Below are positions 23,274-30,884 of a stretch of DNA of 33,118 nucleotides, piece by piece. How positions within the stretch are numbered: the stretch's first letter is position 1; each line of letters opens with the position of its first letter. Source of the stretch: Treponema sp. UBA7570 (GTDB lineage Bacteria > Spirochaetota > Spirochaetia > Treponematales > Treponemataceae); assembly GCA_002477955.1 (NCBI GenBank), contig DLLE01000014.1, positions 1 through 33,118 of the forward strand, in the 5' to 3' direction. The translations under genes and the position numbers were made by a program. The notes beneath the pieces were generated by a model, which was not told the DNA's origin, searched no databases, and saw only the letters and a program-made list of their open reading frames with translations.

Positions 23274-24383
23274 TTATACCAGTTTTTTTGCAATTAAACG
23301 TGCCATGCTGTCTGCTTCAAAAATATCCTTTGTGTCGCGGACAGGACTGTTCCATTCATCTTCATTTTCCATAACTTTTTCAACAATCTTTGCAATTTTT
23401 TCAAAACGGATTTTCCCGTCAATAAATGCCCAGGCTGCTATTTCATTTGCCGCATTAAAAGCAATCGGATGACTGTTGTCTTTTTCTGCCGCCTTAAATG
23501 CAAGCTTTAAAAGAGGAAAATCGTCCATTCTTGGTTTTTCGAAAGTTAAGGTTCTTGAACTTGTTGCAGTGTCTGTAAGGTCAAAAGGTTTCATAAAATT
23601 ATGCTTTACTTCCGGCCAGTCAAGCGCCTGAATAATCGGATGCTTCATGTCCGGCTCGCTTAACTGGGCATAAACAATTCCATCGTTTGTTCTTACAAGA
23701 GAGTGAATTATGCTTTCCGGATGGACAACTACTTCTATCTGCTTTGTGTCAAATCCAAAGAGCCGTTTTGCTTCAATAACTTCAAGCCCCTTGTTTCCCA
23801 ATGTTGCAGAGTCAACTGTAATTTTTGTTCCCATGTTCCAGGTCGGATGTTTTAGCGCGTCTTTTAGAGTTGCATTTGCAATTTTTTCAGATGGCCATGT
23901 TCTAAAAGGTCCTCCGCTTGCAGTAATTATAAGTTGTCCTACATTTTTAGAGCCGCCACAATTGTTAAGAAGGGTAAAAATTGCCGAGTGTTCGCTGTCT
24001 ACCGGAAGAATCCTGCTGCCGCTTTTTTTTGCCATTTCAAAAATAACAGGACCTGCCATGACGACAGATTCTTTGTTGGCAAGAGCAAGGTCAATTCCAG
24101 CTTCTAAAACCAAAATACTTGGAACAAGCCCTGCGCTTCCTGCAATTCCGTTTACGACAATATCAGGTTTTGTTTTTTCTATGAGTTTTTTTATTCCTTC
24201 TGTTCCTTCCTCGCTTGTCAGCGAATATGAACATTCAAAAAAATTTGCAATCTCTTCGAGCTTTTCTTTGTTTTTGTTTGCTGTAAGACCGCAACAGTCA
24301 AAACGGTCTTTATGATTTTTTAAAATATCGATAGTGCTTGTTCCGATTGAACCTGTGCAGCCTAAGACGAGAATTTTTTTCAT
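23274..24383 (-). CDS. dxr: 1-deoxy-D-xylulose 5-phosphate reductoisomerase (Dxr)
   Basis: Dxr converts 1-deoxy-D-xylulose 5-phosphate to 2-C-methyl-D-erythritol 4-phosphate with NADPH, the committed step of the MEP isoprenoid pathway. The 369-residue protein has the dinucleotide site LGCTGSIGTST near the N terminus, ANKESVVMAG, LPVDSEHSAIF, TASGGPFRTW, ATLKDALKHPTWNMGTKIT and HPESIIHSLV. All active-site blocks are present. The frame is open to 24419 through TTG, but ATG 24383 with AAGGAAGGA just upstream starts directly at the nucleotide-binding motif. It supplies the isoprenoid precursors used by UppS two genes upstream. Confidence 0.95.
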   Translation of the reverse strand: MKKILVLGCTGSIGTSTIDILKNHKDRFDCCGLTANKNKEKLEEIANFFECSYSLTSEEGTEGIKKLIEKTKPDIVVNGIAGSAGLVPSILVLEAGIDLALANKESVVMAGPVIFEMAKKSGSRILPVDSEHSAIFTLLNNCGGSKNVGQLIITASGGPFRTWPSEKIANATLKDALKHPTWNMGTKITVDSATLGNKGLEVIEAKRLFGFDTKQIEVVVHPESIIHSLVRTNDGIVYAQLSEPDMKHPIIQALDWPEVKHNFMKPFDLTDTATSSRTLTFEKPRMDDFPLLKLAFKAAEKDNSHPIAFNAANEIAAWAFIDGKIRFEKIAKIVEKVMENEDEWNSPVRDTKDIFEADSMARLIAKKLV

Positions 24384-24428
24384 ATTCCTTCCTTCAAAAT
24401 TATCTGAAAAAGCAGACAAAAGTCCTTT

Positions 24429-25280
24429 TTATTGCAAAAGGGCAGGGTAAATATGCGTAATTGTAAAATAGAATACAGGAGCTGAAAAAACGATGCTGTC
24501 AATTGAATCGAGAATTCCGCCACGGCCAGGAATTATTGAACCTGAATCCTTGCAGTCTGCAGAGCGTTTTAGAACAGATTCAACCAAATCTCCAAGAATT
24601 GAAGTGATTGAAATTAAAGCGCCTAAAAGAACCAATTTTGCGGCAGAACCTGTAAAAATGTTTTTCCACAAGAACCAGCTCAAAATTCCGCTCAAAATTG
24701 AACCAAAAATTCCGCCGCAGAAGCCGGCAATGCTTTTATTTGGACTTGCTTTTATAAAGCCCTTGTTGTTTTTGCCAAAAAGCACGCCAAAAAACCATGC
24801 CAAAGAGTCGCAAAAGAATACCATTGTCAAAAACATGATCAAAACTGGGCGTGAATGTTTAAGAAATGTCATGCGTGTTAAAAAAGTCAGCAAATATCCG
24901 GCGTACGTAATAATTGAAATCGATGTAATTATATGGCTGTTTGAATTTTCAAAAGTCTTGTTCAAAATAACTTCGACTGCAAGACTTATTAAAATTGCGA
25001 GCACAAATACAAAATCAACATAAGAAATGTCAAATTCAAAAACTGCGCGCAAAAGCATTGCAAGATCTATAACTCCTGCAAGAATTATTACAAGCAGTTT
25101 GTTCTGTAATTTAAAATTATGGCCAAGAATATGATAAAATTCGCAGGCTGCAACAACCGAAACCGCTGTCACAACAATATGGATTGCAAGGTGATTCATC
25201 TGATTCAACAGAATCAGCATGATTATAAGAGGTACTCCTATAAAAAAAATTCCAAGTCTCGAAACGACTTTACGATTCAT
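24429..25280 (-). CDS. cdsA: Phosphatidate cytidylyltransferase (CdsA)
   Basis: CdsA makes CDP-diacylglycerol from phosphatidic acid and CTP for phospholipid synthesis, at the membrane. The 283-residue protein has about eight hydrophobic segments and the C-terminal signature, here LVESVLKRSADCKDSG followed by SIIPGRGGILDSIDS (about 234-264). Two consensus positions differ: the H of PGHGG is R, and the R of DRxD is S. I recall treponemal relatives with a similar PGRGG variant, so this is probably clade-typical rather than a defect; the aspartates are kept. AGGGGAA precedes the ATG. It lies 12 bases after uppS. Confidence 0.9.
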   Translation of the reverse strand: MNRKVVSRLGIFFIGVPLIIMLILLNQMNHLAIHIVVTAVSVVAACEFYHILGHNFKLQNKLLVIILAGVIDLAMLLRAVFEFDISYVDFVFVLAILISLAVEVILNKTFENSNSHIITSISIITYAGYLLTFLTRMTFLKHSRPVLIMFLTMVFFCDSLAWFFGVLFGKNNKGFIKASPNKSIAGFCGGIFGSILSGILSWFLWKNIFTGSAAKLVLLGALISITSILGDLVESVLKRSADCKDSGSIIPGRGGILDSIDSIVFSAPVFYFTITHIYPALLQ

Positions 25281-25292
25281 AAATTCCCCTGT

Positions 25293-26015
25293 TTACTTTT
25301 GATCTGGAACTGCGCCAAATCTTCTATTACGTTTTTGAAATTTGATTATATCTTCTATAAATTCATTTTCTGTGTAATCGGGCCAAAGCGTGTCGGTAAA
25401 AAGAAATTCTGCATAAGCACATTGCCAAAGCAGAAAATTGCTGAGCCGTTCTTCGCCACCTGTTCTAATCATTAGATCAACATCTGGCAGAGCTTTTATA
25501 TCCAGAGAATCTGAAATAAGTTTTTCTGTAATATCTTCTGGTTTTACGTTATTTTCTACAAGTTTTTTTATTCCGCGGACAATCTCATCGCGGCTGCCAT
25601 AATTTATGGCTAGAACACAGGTTGTTCCTGTAAAATGTTCTGTATCTTTTTTTGCATTTAGAATTTCTTTTTGAACATCTTTTGGGAGTCCGCTTAAATC
25701 GCCAATGTGCTCAATTTTAATGCCATTGTCTTTATAAAACTGGAATTCTGCACGAAGATGGCCTTTTATGAGAGTCATAAGATAGCCGACTTCTTCCTGC
25801 GTCCTCTTCCAGTTTTCTGTTGAGAAAGTATATAAAGTTATATATTTTATTCCCAAAGATGCGGCTTGAGCTACTATTCTTTTTGCAGAATTCAAGCCTT
25901 CCTTATGGCCTTGAGAGCGTGCTAAACCTCTTTGTTTTGCCCAGCGTCCGTTTCCATCCATGATTATTGCGACATGAGCTGGAAGTCCGCCGGCTTTAAT
26001 TTCTTCAATATTCAT
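25293..26015 (-). CDS. uppS: Isoprenyl transferase / undecaprenyl diphosphate synthase (UppS)
   Basis: UppS condenses isopentenyl diphosphate with farnesyl diphosphate to make the C55 lipid carrier for peptidoglycan and surface polymers. The 240-residue protein has AIIMDGNGRWAKQRG with the catalytic aspartate D20, YTFSTENWKR, CVLAINYGSRDEI, DVDLMIRTGGEERLSNFLLW and AEFLFTDTLWPD. Motifs and length are canonical, and the product chain length is inferred. The ribosome binding site is weak. It lies 22 bases after frr and 12 before cdsA. Confidence 0.95.
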   Translation of the reverse strand: MNIEEIKAGGLPAHVAIIMDGNGRWAKQRGLARSQGHKEGLNSAKRIVAQAASLGIKYITLYTFSTENWKRTQEEVGYLMTLIKGHLRAEFQFYKDNGIKIEHIGDLSGLPKDVQKEILNAKKDTEHFTGTTCVLAINYGSRDEIVRGIKKLVENNVKPEDITEKLISDSLDIKALPDVDLMIRTGGEERLSNFLLWQCAYAEFLFTDTLWPDYTENEFIEDIIKFQKRNRRFGAVPDQK

Positions 26016-26037
26016 CAGAATTTTGAGCTGCTAAAAA

Positions 26038-26580
26038 TTAAGCAAGAATTTCCTTTTCCTTTGCATCGCAGACTGTCTGAATTTCAGCAATATATTTGTC
26101 AGTGAGCTTCTGAAGATCGTCAGTTTCTTTTTTGAGCTGATCTTCTGTGATTTCTCCGGCTTTCTGCTGTTTCTTCAAATCATCATTTCCATCGCGGCGA
26201 ACATTGCGGATTGTCGTTTTGTAGTTTTCTGCCATTGATTTTGCCTGCTTTACCAGTTCTTTTCTGCGGTCGGCAGTCAATGCAGGAATTGATATGCGGA
26301 TTACTTTTCCATCGTTTGAAGGATTTAATCCAAGGTCTGCAACTAAAATTGCTTTTTCAATATCAGAAATAAGGCTTTTATCAAATGGAGAAATTACAAC
26401 AGTGCGGGCTTCTGGAATTGAAATCTGAGCAACCTGATTGAGAGGTGATTTCTGTCCGTAATAATCTACACGAACTTTGTCAAACATAGCGGCAGAAGCA
26501 CGACCCGTGCGGATTGTGTTCATTTCGTTTTTAATTCCTTCAAGCGTTTTTTCCATTTTTGCTTTAGCGTCAAATGCCAT
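26038..26580 (-). CDS. frr: Ribosome recycling factor (Frr)
   Basis: The ribosome recycling factor splits the post-termination ribosome together with EF-G. The 180-residue protein shows MEKTLEGIKNEMNTIRTGRA, VDYYGQKSPLNQVAQIS, VISPFDKSLISDIEKAI, GLNPSNDGKVIRISIPALTA, and the C-terminal DDLQKLTDKYIAEIQ, the whole family layout with normal length. The frame is open to 26619 through TTG, but GGGAGAA directly supports ATG 26580, which starts MAFDAKAKME. A hairpin lies between it and tsf, and pyrH, which usually sits between these genes, is absent from this interval. Confidence 0.95.
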   Translation of the reverse strand: MAFDAKAKMEKTLEGIKNEMNTIRTGRASAAMFDKVRVDYYGQKSPLNQVAQISIPEARTVVISPFDKSLISDIEKAILVADLGLNPSNDGKVIRISIPALTADRRKELVKQAKSMAENYKTTIRNVRRDGNDDLKKQQKAGEITEDQLKKETDDLQKLTDKYIAEIQTVCDAKEKEILA

Positions 26581-26652
26581 AGTGATTTCTCCCATAAAAC
26601 CGCAGTTGCGGCATGCCAAACAGGCACGAATCCATATTTTAGTTGATAAAAC

Positions 26653-26684
26653 TAAAAGCGGTTAGAAAAATCCAACCGCTTTTA
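26653..26684 (-). terminator. Internal hairpin (terminator or attenuator) between tsf and frr
   Basis: TAAAAGCGGTT (26653-26663) and AACCGCTTTTA (26674-26684) form an 11-bp perfect stem with a 10-base loop. In the minus direction GTTTTATC follows the stem, a partial U-tract. It may release part of the rpsB-tsf transcripts before frr. Confidence 0.65.
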
Positions 26685-26695
26685 ATCAGTAAAAA

Positions 26696-27532
26696 TTATT
26701 TACCGAGAACGAAAAGAACAATCTTTCCAAATGAAAGTTTTGCACCAACTGCCTTTCCAACTTCTTCAAGTTTTTTAGCAACTGTAACTTTGTCGTCCTT
26801 TACGAAAGGCTGGTCAACGAAACAGCTTTCTGCAAGAAGCTTGTTGATTTTTCCGTTAAGGATGCCGTCTTTTACATTCTGTGGTTTTGAAGCCATTTTT
26901 TCATCAGCGTTCATCTGTGCGGCAAAAATTTCTTTCTGCTCGTCGATGTAACTCTGTGGTACTTCATCTTTTGTGATGTAAGTAGGTGTAAATGCCGCAA
27001 GATGAAGGCAGCAGTCTTTTGCGAATGCTTTTACTTCGTCAGATGTTGAGCCTTCAACAACTACAATCGCACCTGTTTTTTTGTCTGAGTGAACATAAGT
27101 TCCAGCAACAGCATTTGCTCCAACTTCGACGAAAGCAGAACGGCGTACAGCCATGTTTTCGCGGAATTTAATAGCAATTGTGTCGATGATTGCTTTATGC
27201 TCAGCTGTGATTTCATCTGTTCCTGCTGCAAGAGTGATTTCTGCAGCTTTGTCAGCAGTTGCGCCAAAATCAGCATTGTTTGCTACAAAGTCAGTTTCAC
27301 AAGTAACTTCAACCATAGCAATTTTGTTGCCTTCCTGTTTGATGACGATACGTCCTTCTCCAGTTGCACGGTCAGAACGTTTTGCCATGGCGGCAAGACC
27401 TTTTTCTTTTAAGATTTTTTCAGCTTCTGCGATACTTCCATTTGCATCCTGGAGAGCTTTTTTGCAGTCCAGCATACCTGCTCCTGTTGATTCGCGGAGA
27501 GCTTTTACATCAGCAGCTGTAAATGATGCCAT
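26696..27532 (-). CDS. tsf: Elongation factor Ts (EF-Ts)
   Basis: EF-Ts is the nucleotide exchange factor that regenerates EF-Tu-GTP. The 278-residue protein begins MASFTAADVKALRESTGAGM and LDCKKALQDANG, and contains the invariant TDFVANN near residue 80 that contacts EF-Tu. The two dimerisation-type subdomains follow and length is normal. AGGGGAA lies just ahead of ATG 27532, and the gap to rpsB is 14 bases, giving the usual rpsB-tsf pair. The hairpin that follows its stop may limit transcription of the downstream envelope genes relative to this pair. Confidence 0.96.
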   Translation of the reverse strand: MASFTAADVKALRESTGAGMLDCKKALQDANGSIAEAEKILKEKGLAAMAKRSDRATGEGRIVIKQEGNKIAMVEVTCETDFVANNADFGATADKAAEITLAAGTDEITAEHKAIIDTIAIKFRENMAVRRSAFVEVGANAVAGTYVHSDKKTGAIVVVEGSTSDEVKAFAKDCCLHLAAFTPTYITKDEVPQSYIDEQKEIFAAQMNADEKMASKPQNVKDGILNGKINKLLAESCFVDQPFVKDDKVTVAKKLEEVGKAVGAKLSFGKIVLFVLGK

Positions 27533-27546
27533 TTGTATTCCCCTGA

Positions 27547-28410
27547 TTATTTGTCAAATTTTTCAGCGAGATCTTCATCATCGCTGTCGTCGTCAGCAAC
27601 ATCTTCTTCTTTTGGCTCAGTAGGAGTGTAGTTGCTGTAGTCTGCGATTTCTTCATCGTCTTTTTTTGTTGAAGCGTCTGTAACGATTTCTTCATCGTCG
27701 TTAAGAGTTTCAATAATTTTAAGACCTTCCTCGTTGTTTGCTTCTACAACTGCGTTTGCAATGATAGAAGTGAAGAGAGAAATTGCGCGGATTGCGTCAT
27801 CGTTTCCTGGAATAGGGTAGTCGATTCCTTCTGGGTTACAGTTTGTGTCAACAACTGCAACGATAGGAATACCCATGCGGTGGGCTTCTGCAACAGCAAT
27901 CTGTTCTTTGTGTGTATCGATGATGAAAAGAATTCCTGGGAGTTCTTTCATTTCTTTGATGCCACCAAGGTTTTTTGAAAGCTTTTCTTTTTCTTTGAGA
28001 AGATTTGCAACTTCTTTTTTTGTAAGATTGTCAAATGTGCCGTCTATTTCCATCTTTTCGATTTTCTTGAGGCGCTGAAGTGACTTTTTGATTGTAGAGA
28101 AGTTTGTAAGCATACCACCAAGCCAGCGGTTGTTTACATAGTACATTCCGCAGCGTTCAGCTTCTTTCTGAACTGCCTGCTGTGCCTGTTTTTTTGTACC
28201 AACGAAAAGAACAGACTTTCCTGAAGTTACAACTTTGCGAACAGCTTCATAGCTGTCTTTGATAGCACCGATTGTTTTCTGCAAATCGATGATATGGATA
28301 CCATTGCGCTGTGCGAAGATATATTTCTTCATGCGTGGATCCCAACGCTTAACCTGGTGACCGAAATGTACACCTGATTCAAGCAAACTCTTCATGGTTA
28401 CAACTGCCAT
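27547..28410 (-). CDS. rpsB: 30S ribosomal protein S2 with an acidic C-terminal extension
   Basis: S2 joins the 30S subunit late and helps recruit S1. The 287-residue protein has the canonical LLESGVHFGHQVKRWDPRMK, VNNRWLGGMLTNFSTI, ILFIIDTHKEQIAVAEAHRM, GIPIVAVVDTNCNPE and DYPIPGNDDAIRAISLF. After about residue 236 it carries 51 extra residues in which I count 23 Asp/Glu, a low-complexity acidic tail. The ribosome binding site GAAGGAG is strong. It heads the large minus-strand operon behind a long leader with alternative hairpins. Autoregulation by S2 through the leader, as in E. coli, is possible but not shown. Confidence 0.95.
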   Translation of the reverse strand: MAVVTMKSLLESGVHFGHQVKRWDPRMKKYIFAQRNGIHIIDLQKTIGAIKDSYEAVRKVVTSGKSVLFVGTKKQAQQAVQKEAERCGMYYVNNRWLGGMLTNFSTIKKSLQRLKKIEKMEIDGTFDNLTKKEVANLLKEKEKLSKNLGGIKEMKELPGILFIIDTHKEQIAVAEAHRMGIPIVAVVDTNCNPEGIDYPIPGNDDAIRAISLFTSIIANAVVEANNEEGLKIIETLNDDEEIVTDASTKKDDEEIADYSNYTPTEPKEEDVADDDSDDEDLAEKFDK

Positions 28411-28427
28411 AAAGTGTCTCCTTCACC

Positions 28428-28465
28428 GGAAAAAAAAGCATTCATGCTTTGATGAATTTTTTTCC
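28428..28465 (-). promoter_or_regulatory. Alternative hairpins in the rpsB leader (attenuator-like)
   Basis: In the minus-strand transcript a short hairpin (28435-28450, arms AAAGCA and TGCTTT) is followed by a run of U's, as in an intrinsic terminator. A longer hairpin (28452-28465 with 28428-28445, arms GGAAAAAAATTCAT and ATGAATGCTTTTTTTTCC) uses the same bases with a bulge. Only one can form at a time. Both lie upstream of the ribosome binding site. Confidence 0.45.
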
Positions 28466-28560
28466 ACCGAACTCTTTTTCTCGAGGCGCATAATAATGCG
28501 TCCGGAAGATTTACGAGCCTGCGAATAAATACCTACGGTCCGTTCGCAAGTCCCGGCAGA

Positions 28561-29151
28561 TTATTCGAAAATTGAATAATTCTGTTCTTTCAATATATCA
28601 TAAAGTTCAAAGACAGGCAATCCCATAACACAGCTGTTTGTGCCATCGATTTTAGAGATAAAGCAGCTTGCAAGACCTTGAATTCTGTAACCTCCGGCTG
28701 CTCCATGCCATTCGCCTGTGCTTATATACCATTTTATTTCTTCGTCAGTCATCCTTGAAAAAGTTACTTTTGTGATTGATGTACGGTTGCTCATGTAGTG
28801 CAGCTCGCTGTTAAAAAGCGAAATTCCTGTAATAACTTTATGCGTAGAACCTTGAAGGCTTTTTAAGTATTCAAAGGCTTGTTCTTGATTTTCCGGTTTT
28901 CCTAGGATTTTTTTATTTTTTACAATTACGGTGTCTGCTCCTAAAATCCATGGATACTCAATTCCTGCCGGAGCGGCCCTTATGACTGCGTCTACTTTTC
29001 TTGTTGCGAGAAATTCGGGAATCTGTTCAATTTCAATATCATCAGGATATTCTTCCTTGCAGTTTGGAATTATGACCTGATAAGGAATGTTCATAAGTTT
29101 TAAAATTTCCTGTCGTCTTGGTGAAGAAGATGCTAGAATTATAGGCTGCAT
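28561..29151 (-). CDS. maf: Maf-family nucleoside triphosphate pyrophosphatase
   Basis: Maf proteins hydrolyse non-canonical or modified nucleoside triphosphates (dTTP/UTP or m7GTP types) to monophosphates and are linked to septum inhibition in Bacillus. The 196-residue protein begins with the signature ASSSPRRQEIL and shows ILGADTVI, KILGKP, HKVITGI and GAAGGYRIQG, the substrate-binding and catalytic set. Length is normal. GGAGGT lies seven bases before the ATG. The stop is followed directly by the rpsB leader, and a candidate rpsB promoter sits inside its last codons. The exact substrate class cannot be assigned. Confidence 0.93.
   Translation of the reverse strand: MQPIILASSSPRRQEILKLMNIPYQVIIPNCKEEYPDDIEIEQIPEFLATRKVDAVIRAAPAGIEYPWILGADTVIVKNKKILGKPENQEQAFEYLKSLQGSTHKVITGISLFNSELHYMSNRTSITKVTFSRMTDEEIKWYISTGEWHGAAGGYRIQGLASCFISKIDGTNSCVMGLPVFELYDILKEQNYSIFE
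28592..28620 (-). promoter_or_regulatory. Candidate rpsB promoter inside the 3' end of maf
   Basis: On the minus strand TTGCCT (28615-28620) and TATATT (28592-28597) are 17 bases apart, with TG before the -10. Predicted start near 28585 gives a leader of about 175 bases. The sequence also encodes the maf C terminus, so chance similarity is possible. Confidence 0.4.
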
Positions 29152-29194
29152 AAGATACCTCCAGGTTTATAAATGGGCTGTGCAGGTTATTGTG

Positions 29195-29223
29195 TTGACA
29201 ATTTTGAATGAAATCAATATCTT
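29195..29223 (+). promoter_or_regulatory. Predicted promoter of tRNA-Arg
   Basis: TTGACA (29195-29200), a perfect -35, and TATCTT (29218-29223) are 17 bases apart. The start near 29230 is about 20 bases before the tRNA. Confidence 0.65.
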
Positions 29224-29250
29224 TTGTTCTTGTATTTCTAAAAAAAGACT

Positions 29251-29324
29251 GAGGAATTAGCTCAACTGGATAGAGCGTCGGCCTCCGGAGCCGAAGGTTG
29301 CGTGTTCAAATCACGTATTCCTCA
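29251..29324 (+). tRNA. tRNA-Arg (anticodon CCG)
   Basis: The acceptor arms GAGGAAT and ATTCCTC pair over 7 bp. The D stem is GCTC/GAGC, the anticodon stem TCGGC/GCCGA with loop CTCCGGA (anticodon CCG), and the T stem GCGTG/CACGT with loop TTCAAAT. Length is 74 with discriminator A; CCA is not encoded. It reads the CGG codon. Confidence 0.95.
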
Positions 29325-29343
29325 AAAATATGGTAAACTGAAT

Positions 29344-29392
29344 AAAAAAAAGAGAGGCTTTTCAATTTTTTTTGATGGCCTCTCTTTTTTTT
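29344..29392. terminator. Bidirectional terminator between tRNA-Arg and the HEAT-repeat gene
   Basis: GAGAGGC (29352-29358) pairs with GCCTCTC (29378-29384). The left arm is preceded by an A-run and the right followed by eight T's, so it works for the tRNA transcript and for the converging minus-strand gene. Confidence 0.85.
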
Positions 29393-29397
29393 CTTGA

Positions 29398-30120
29398 TTA
29401 TTTTGCGTTGTTATTTTTCTTGTCTGATGACGAAGGAGCGCCCTGTAAAGTCTTTAGCAATTCATGGGCACGGGTACGAACTGGAGTTACGTAGCGATAG
29501 TTTGTGGCAATCTGGCCTACAGCCTGAATCATAGGACCTTTGTTCTGAACTGAATCTGCTATTTTTTCATAGGCAATCAAAACCTCAAGAGCCAATGAAG
29601 AAGTCGGGTTTAAAACTGCGTTTTTCTTCTGAGCCCAGGCGATTGTTTCAGAAACTTCATCGTTGTCGTTGATTCCAATGTCTCCAAGGGCACGGATTGC
29701 AGCTGTTATTACCATAGGTTCATTGTCTGCAAGAGCAACCTTTACAAGCGCATTTTTTGATTCTTCTGTTTTTACATTTGCCAGAATATCGCAAGCTTTT
29801 GCGCGAATGTCTGGAAAGTTGTTCATAAGTCGTCCGTTTGTCCGTGACTGGCTTGCAATTCCTTCCCCTGCAAGACCGTCAAGAGCTTTCATCATATCAG
29901 GAGTTGTGCGTCCTTCGTTTACTGCGTTTTCAAGATATTGAAGAGCTACGAGCTTGTTGTCCCTTTCTTCTGATGTTGCAAGTTCTGTGATTACAACGTC
30001 TTCGATGCTGCTAAGGTATTCGCTTTCAACGTTTGATTCGTTGTCTGCGCTTGTCTGTGCGCTGACTGTAAAAACGAAGGCAGTAAGAATTGCAGCTGCT
30101 GCATATTTTATAGATTTCAT
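29398..30120 (-). CDS. Exported HEAT-repeat protein
   Basis: The 240-residue protein has a signal peptide (MKSIKYAAAAILTAFVFTVSA) and then paired helices of the HEAT/armadillo-like type: KLVALQYLENAVNEG, IRAKACDILANVKTEESKNALV and VITAAIRALGDIGIN, each with the usual R or D at turns. Such solenoids bind partner proteins. No catalytic motif is seen. GGGGGAT lies just ahead of the ATG, and a strong promoter (30176-30204) directs it. Its stop is followed by a bidirectional terminator shared with tRNA-Arg, so it is probably monocistronic or only partly joined to the lipoprotein gene upstream. I recall related exported HEAT proteins in other treponemes, role unknown. Confidence 0.75.
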   Translation of the reverse strand: MKSIKYAAAAILTAFVFTVSAQTSADNESNVESEYLSSIEDVVITELATSEERDNKLVALQYLENAVNEGRTTPDMMKALDGLAGEGIASQSRTNGRLMNNFPDIRAKACDILANVKTEESKNALVKVALADNEPMVITAAIRALGDIGINDNDEVSETIAWAQKKNAVLNPTSSLALEVLIAYEKIADSVQNKGPMIQAVGQIATNYRYVTPVRTRAHELLKTLQGAPSSSDKKNNNAK

Positions 30121-30175
30121 TAGATCCCCCTTGGACTTATTCTAGTAATCGGCACTTTTTATACAAACGTTTAAA

Positions 30176-30204
30176 ATTATAGTTGAATGATTTACAAAAA
30201 TCAA
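30176..30204 (-). promoter_or_regulatory. Predicted promoter of the HEAT-repeat gene
   Basis: TTGATT (30199-30204) and a perfect TATAAT (30176-30181) on the minus strand are 17 bases apart. Start near 30169, leader about 49 bases. Confidence 0.7.
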
Positions 30205-30241
30205 TAAAAGTTATTTTTTCTTTGAAAAAAGACAGTGCCTG

Positions 30242-30829
30242 CTATCCGTCAATTTCCGGCAGGTGCAACTGCCAATGACCACCGATTTTATTGAAATAAT
30301 AGTAAACTGTGTATTTTTCTTCAGTTTCGGAGGAGGCTTGGTTTGTAACCTGAACGGCCTTTATGTAATTTTCGGATTCGTAGCGTATAGTTGTGATGTT
30401 TCGTCCAGCTCTTGAAGGTACGAATACGTATTTGAAATAATCCTGTAGAGTTCTGAGTTGAAGTCCTTTTATAGGCAGTTTGCCCTGGGCTTTTTTTAGA
30501 TTTGCAGGTTTTGACCAATAAGCTTTTGACTCGTTGTCCACATACAAAAGCCAGGACTGATAGTCAAAATCTGACATAATCGTTTTTAAAATCTCGATAG
30601 TACGGAGAATTTCTGCTTTATCTGATTCAAATGTGTCTTTTGAAACAGTAAGTTTTCCGACAGATTTGTGATATTCGTCTTTTTCAGGCGGAATTTCTTT
30701 TTTTTCTTCGATGACAGGCTTGTTTTCGTCTTTTGCTGGCTGCTGTTTTATTGGAGTTGAGCCGCAACCTGCTAGTACGAAAGAAAACGCCAAAATCGCT
30801 ATCTTGGATAAATGTTTTTTTGCTCTCAT
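30242..30829 (-). CDS. Lipoprotein of unknown function
   Basis: The 195-residue protein has a lipoprotein signal: KKHLSKIAILAFSFVLAGC, with the lipidated cysteine C22 in LAGC, so it is anchored to a membrane. A short lysine/glutamate/proline-rich linker (about 25-52) is followed by a compact domain with YQSWLLYVDNESKAYW, QDYFKYVFVPSRAG, and strands EEKYTVYYYFNKIGGHWQLHL. The last part resembles the beta-sheet of NTF2-like folds, but this is only an impression. No ribosome binding site precedes ATG 30829, and the predicted transcript begins at it. Its promoter overlaps that of coaD on the other strand. Function is unknown. Confidence 0.8.
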   Translation of the reverse strand: MRAKKHLSKIAILAFSFVLAGCGSTPIKQQPAKDENKPVIEEKKEIPPEKDEYHKSVGKLTVSKDTFESDKAEILRTIEILKTIMSDFDYQSWLLYVDNESKAYWSKPANLKKAQGKLPIKGLQLRTLQDYFKYVFVPSRAGRNITTIRYESENYIKAVQVTNQASSETEEKYTVYYYFNKIGGHWQLHLPEIDG

Positions 30830-30836
30830 AGAGAAG

Positions 30837-30865
30837 AATATACATCACTTGTCTGTTCGCGTCAA
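30837..30865 (-). promoter_or_regulatory. Predicted promoter of the lipoprotein gene, possibly leaderless
   Basis: TTGACG (30860-30865) and TATATT (30837-30842) on the minus strand are 17 bases apart. Only seven bases separate the -10 from the ATG, so transcription should begin at or one base before it. Confidence 0.6.
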
Positions 30866-30877
30866 ACGTGATAAAAA
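30849..30877 (+). promoter_or_regulatory. Predicted promoter of coaD, possibly leaderless
   Basis: TTGTCT (30849-30854) and TAAAAA (30872-30877), with TG before the -10, are 17 bases apart. Seven bases separate the -10 from ATG 30885, so transcription would begin at or one base before it. The box interleaves with the opposing promoter. Confidence 0.5.
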
Positions 30878-30884
30878 GAAAAGC

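Noticed and set aside
23710..24315. 201-codon plus-strand frame antisense to dxr
   Set aside because: Dxr motifs fill the opposite strand completely. The plus frame shows no recognisable domain and no ribosome binding site.
24493..25023. 176-codon plus-strand frame antisense to cdsA
   Set aside because: CdsA is firmly identified on the minus strand and the antisense product is a proline/lysine-rich shadow.
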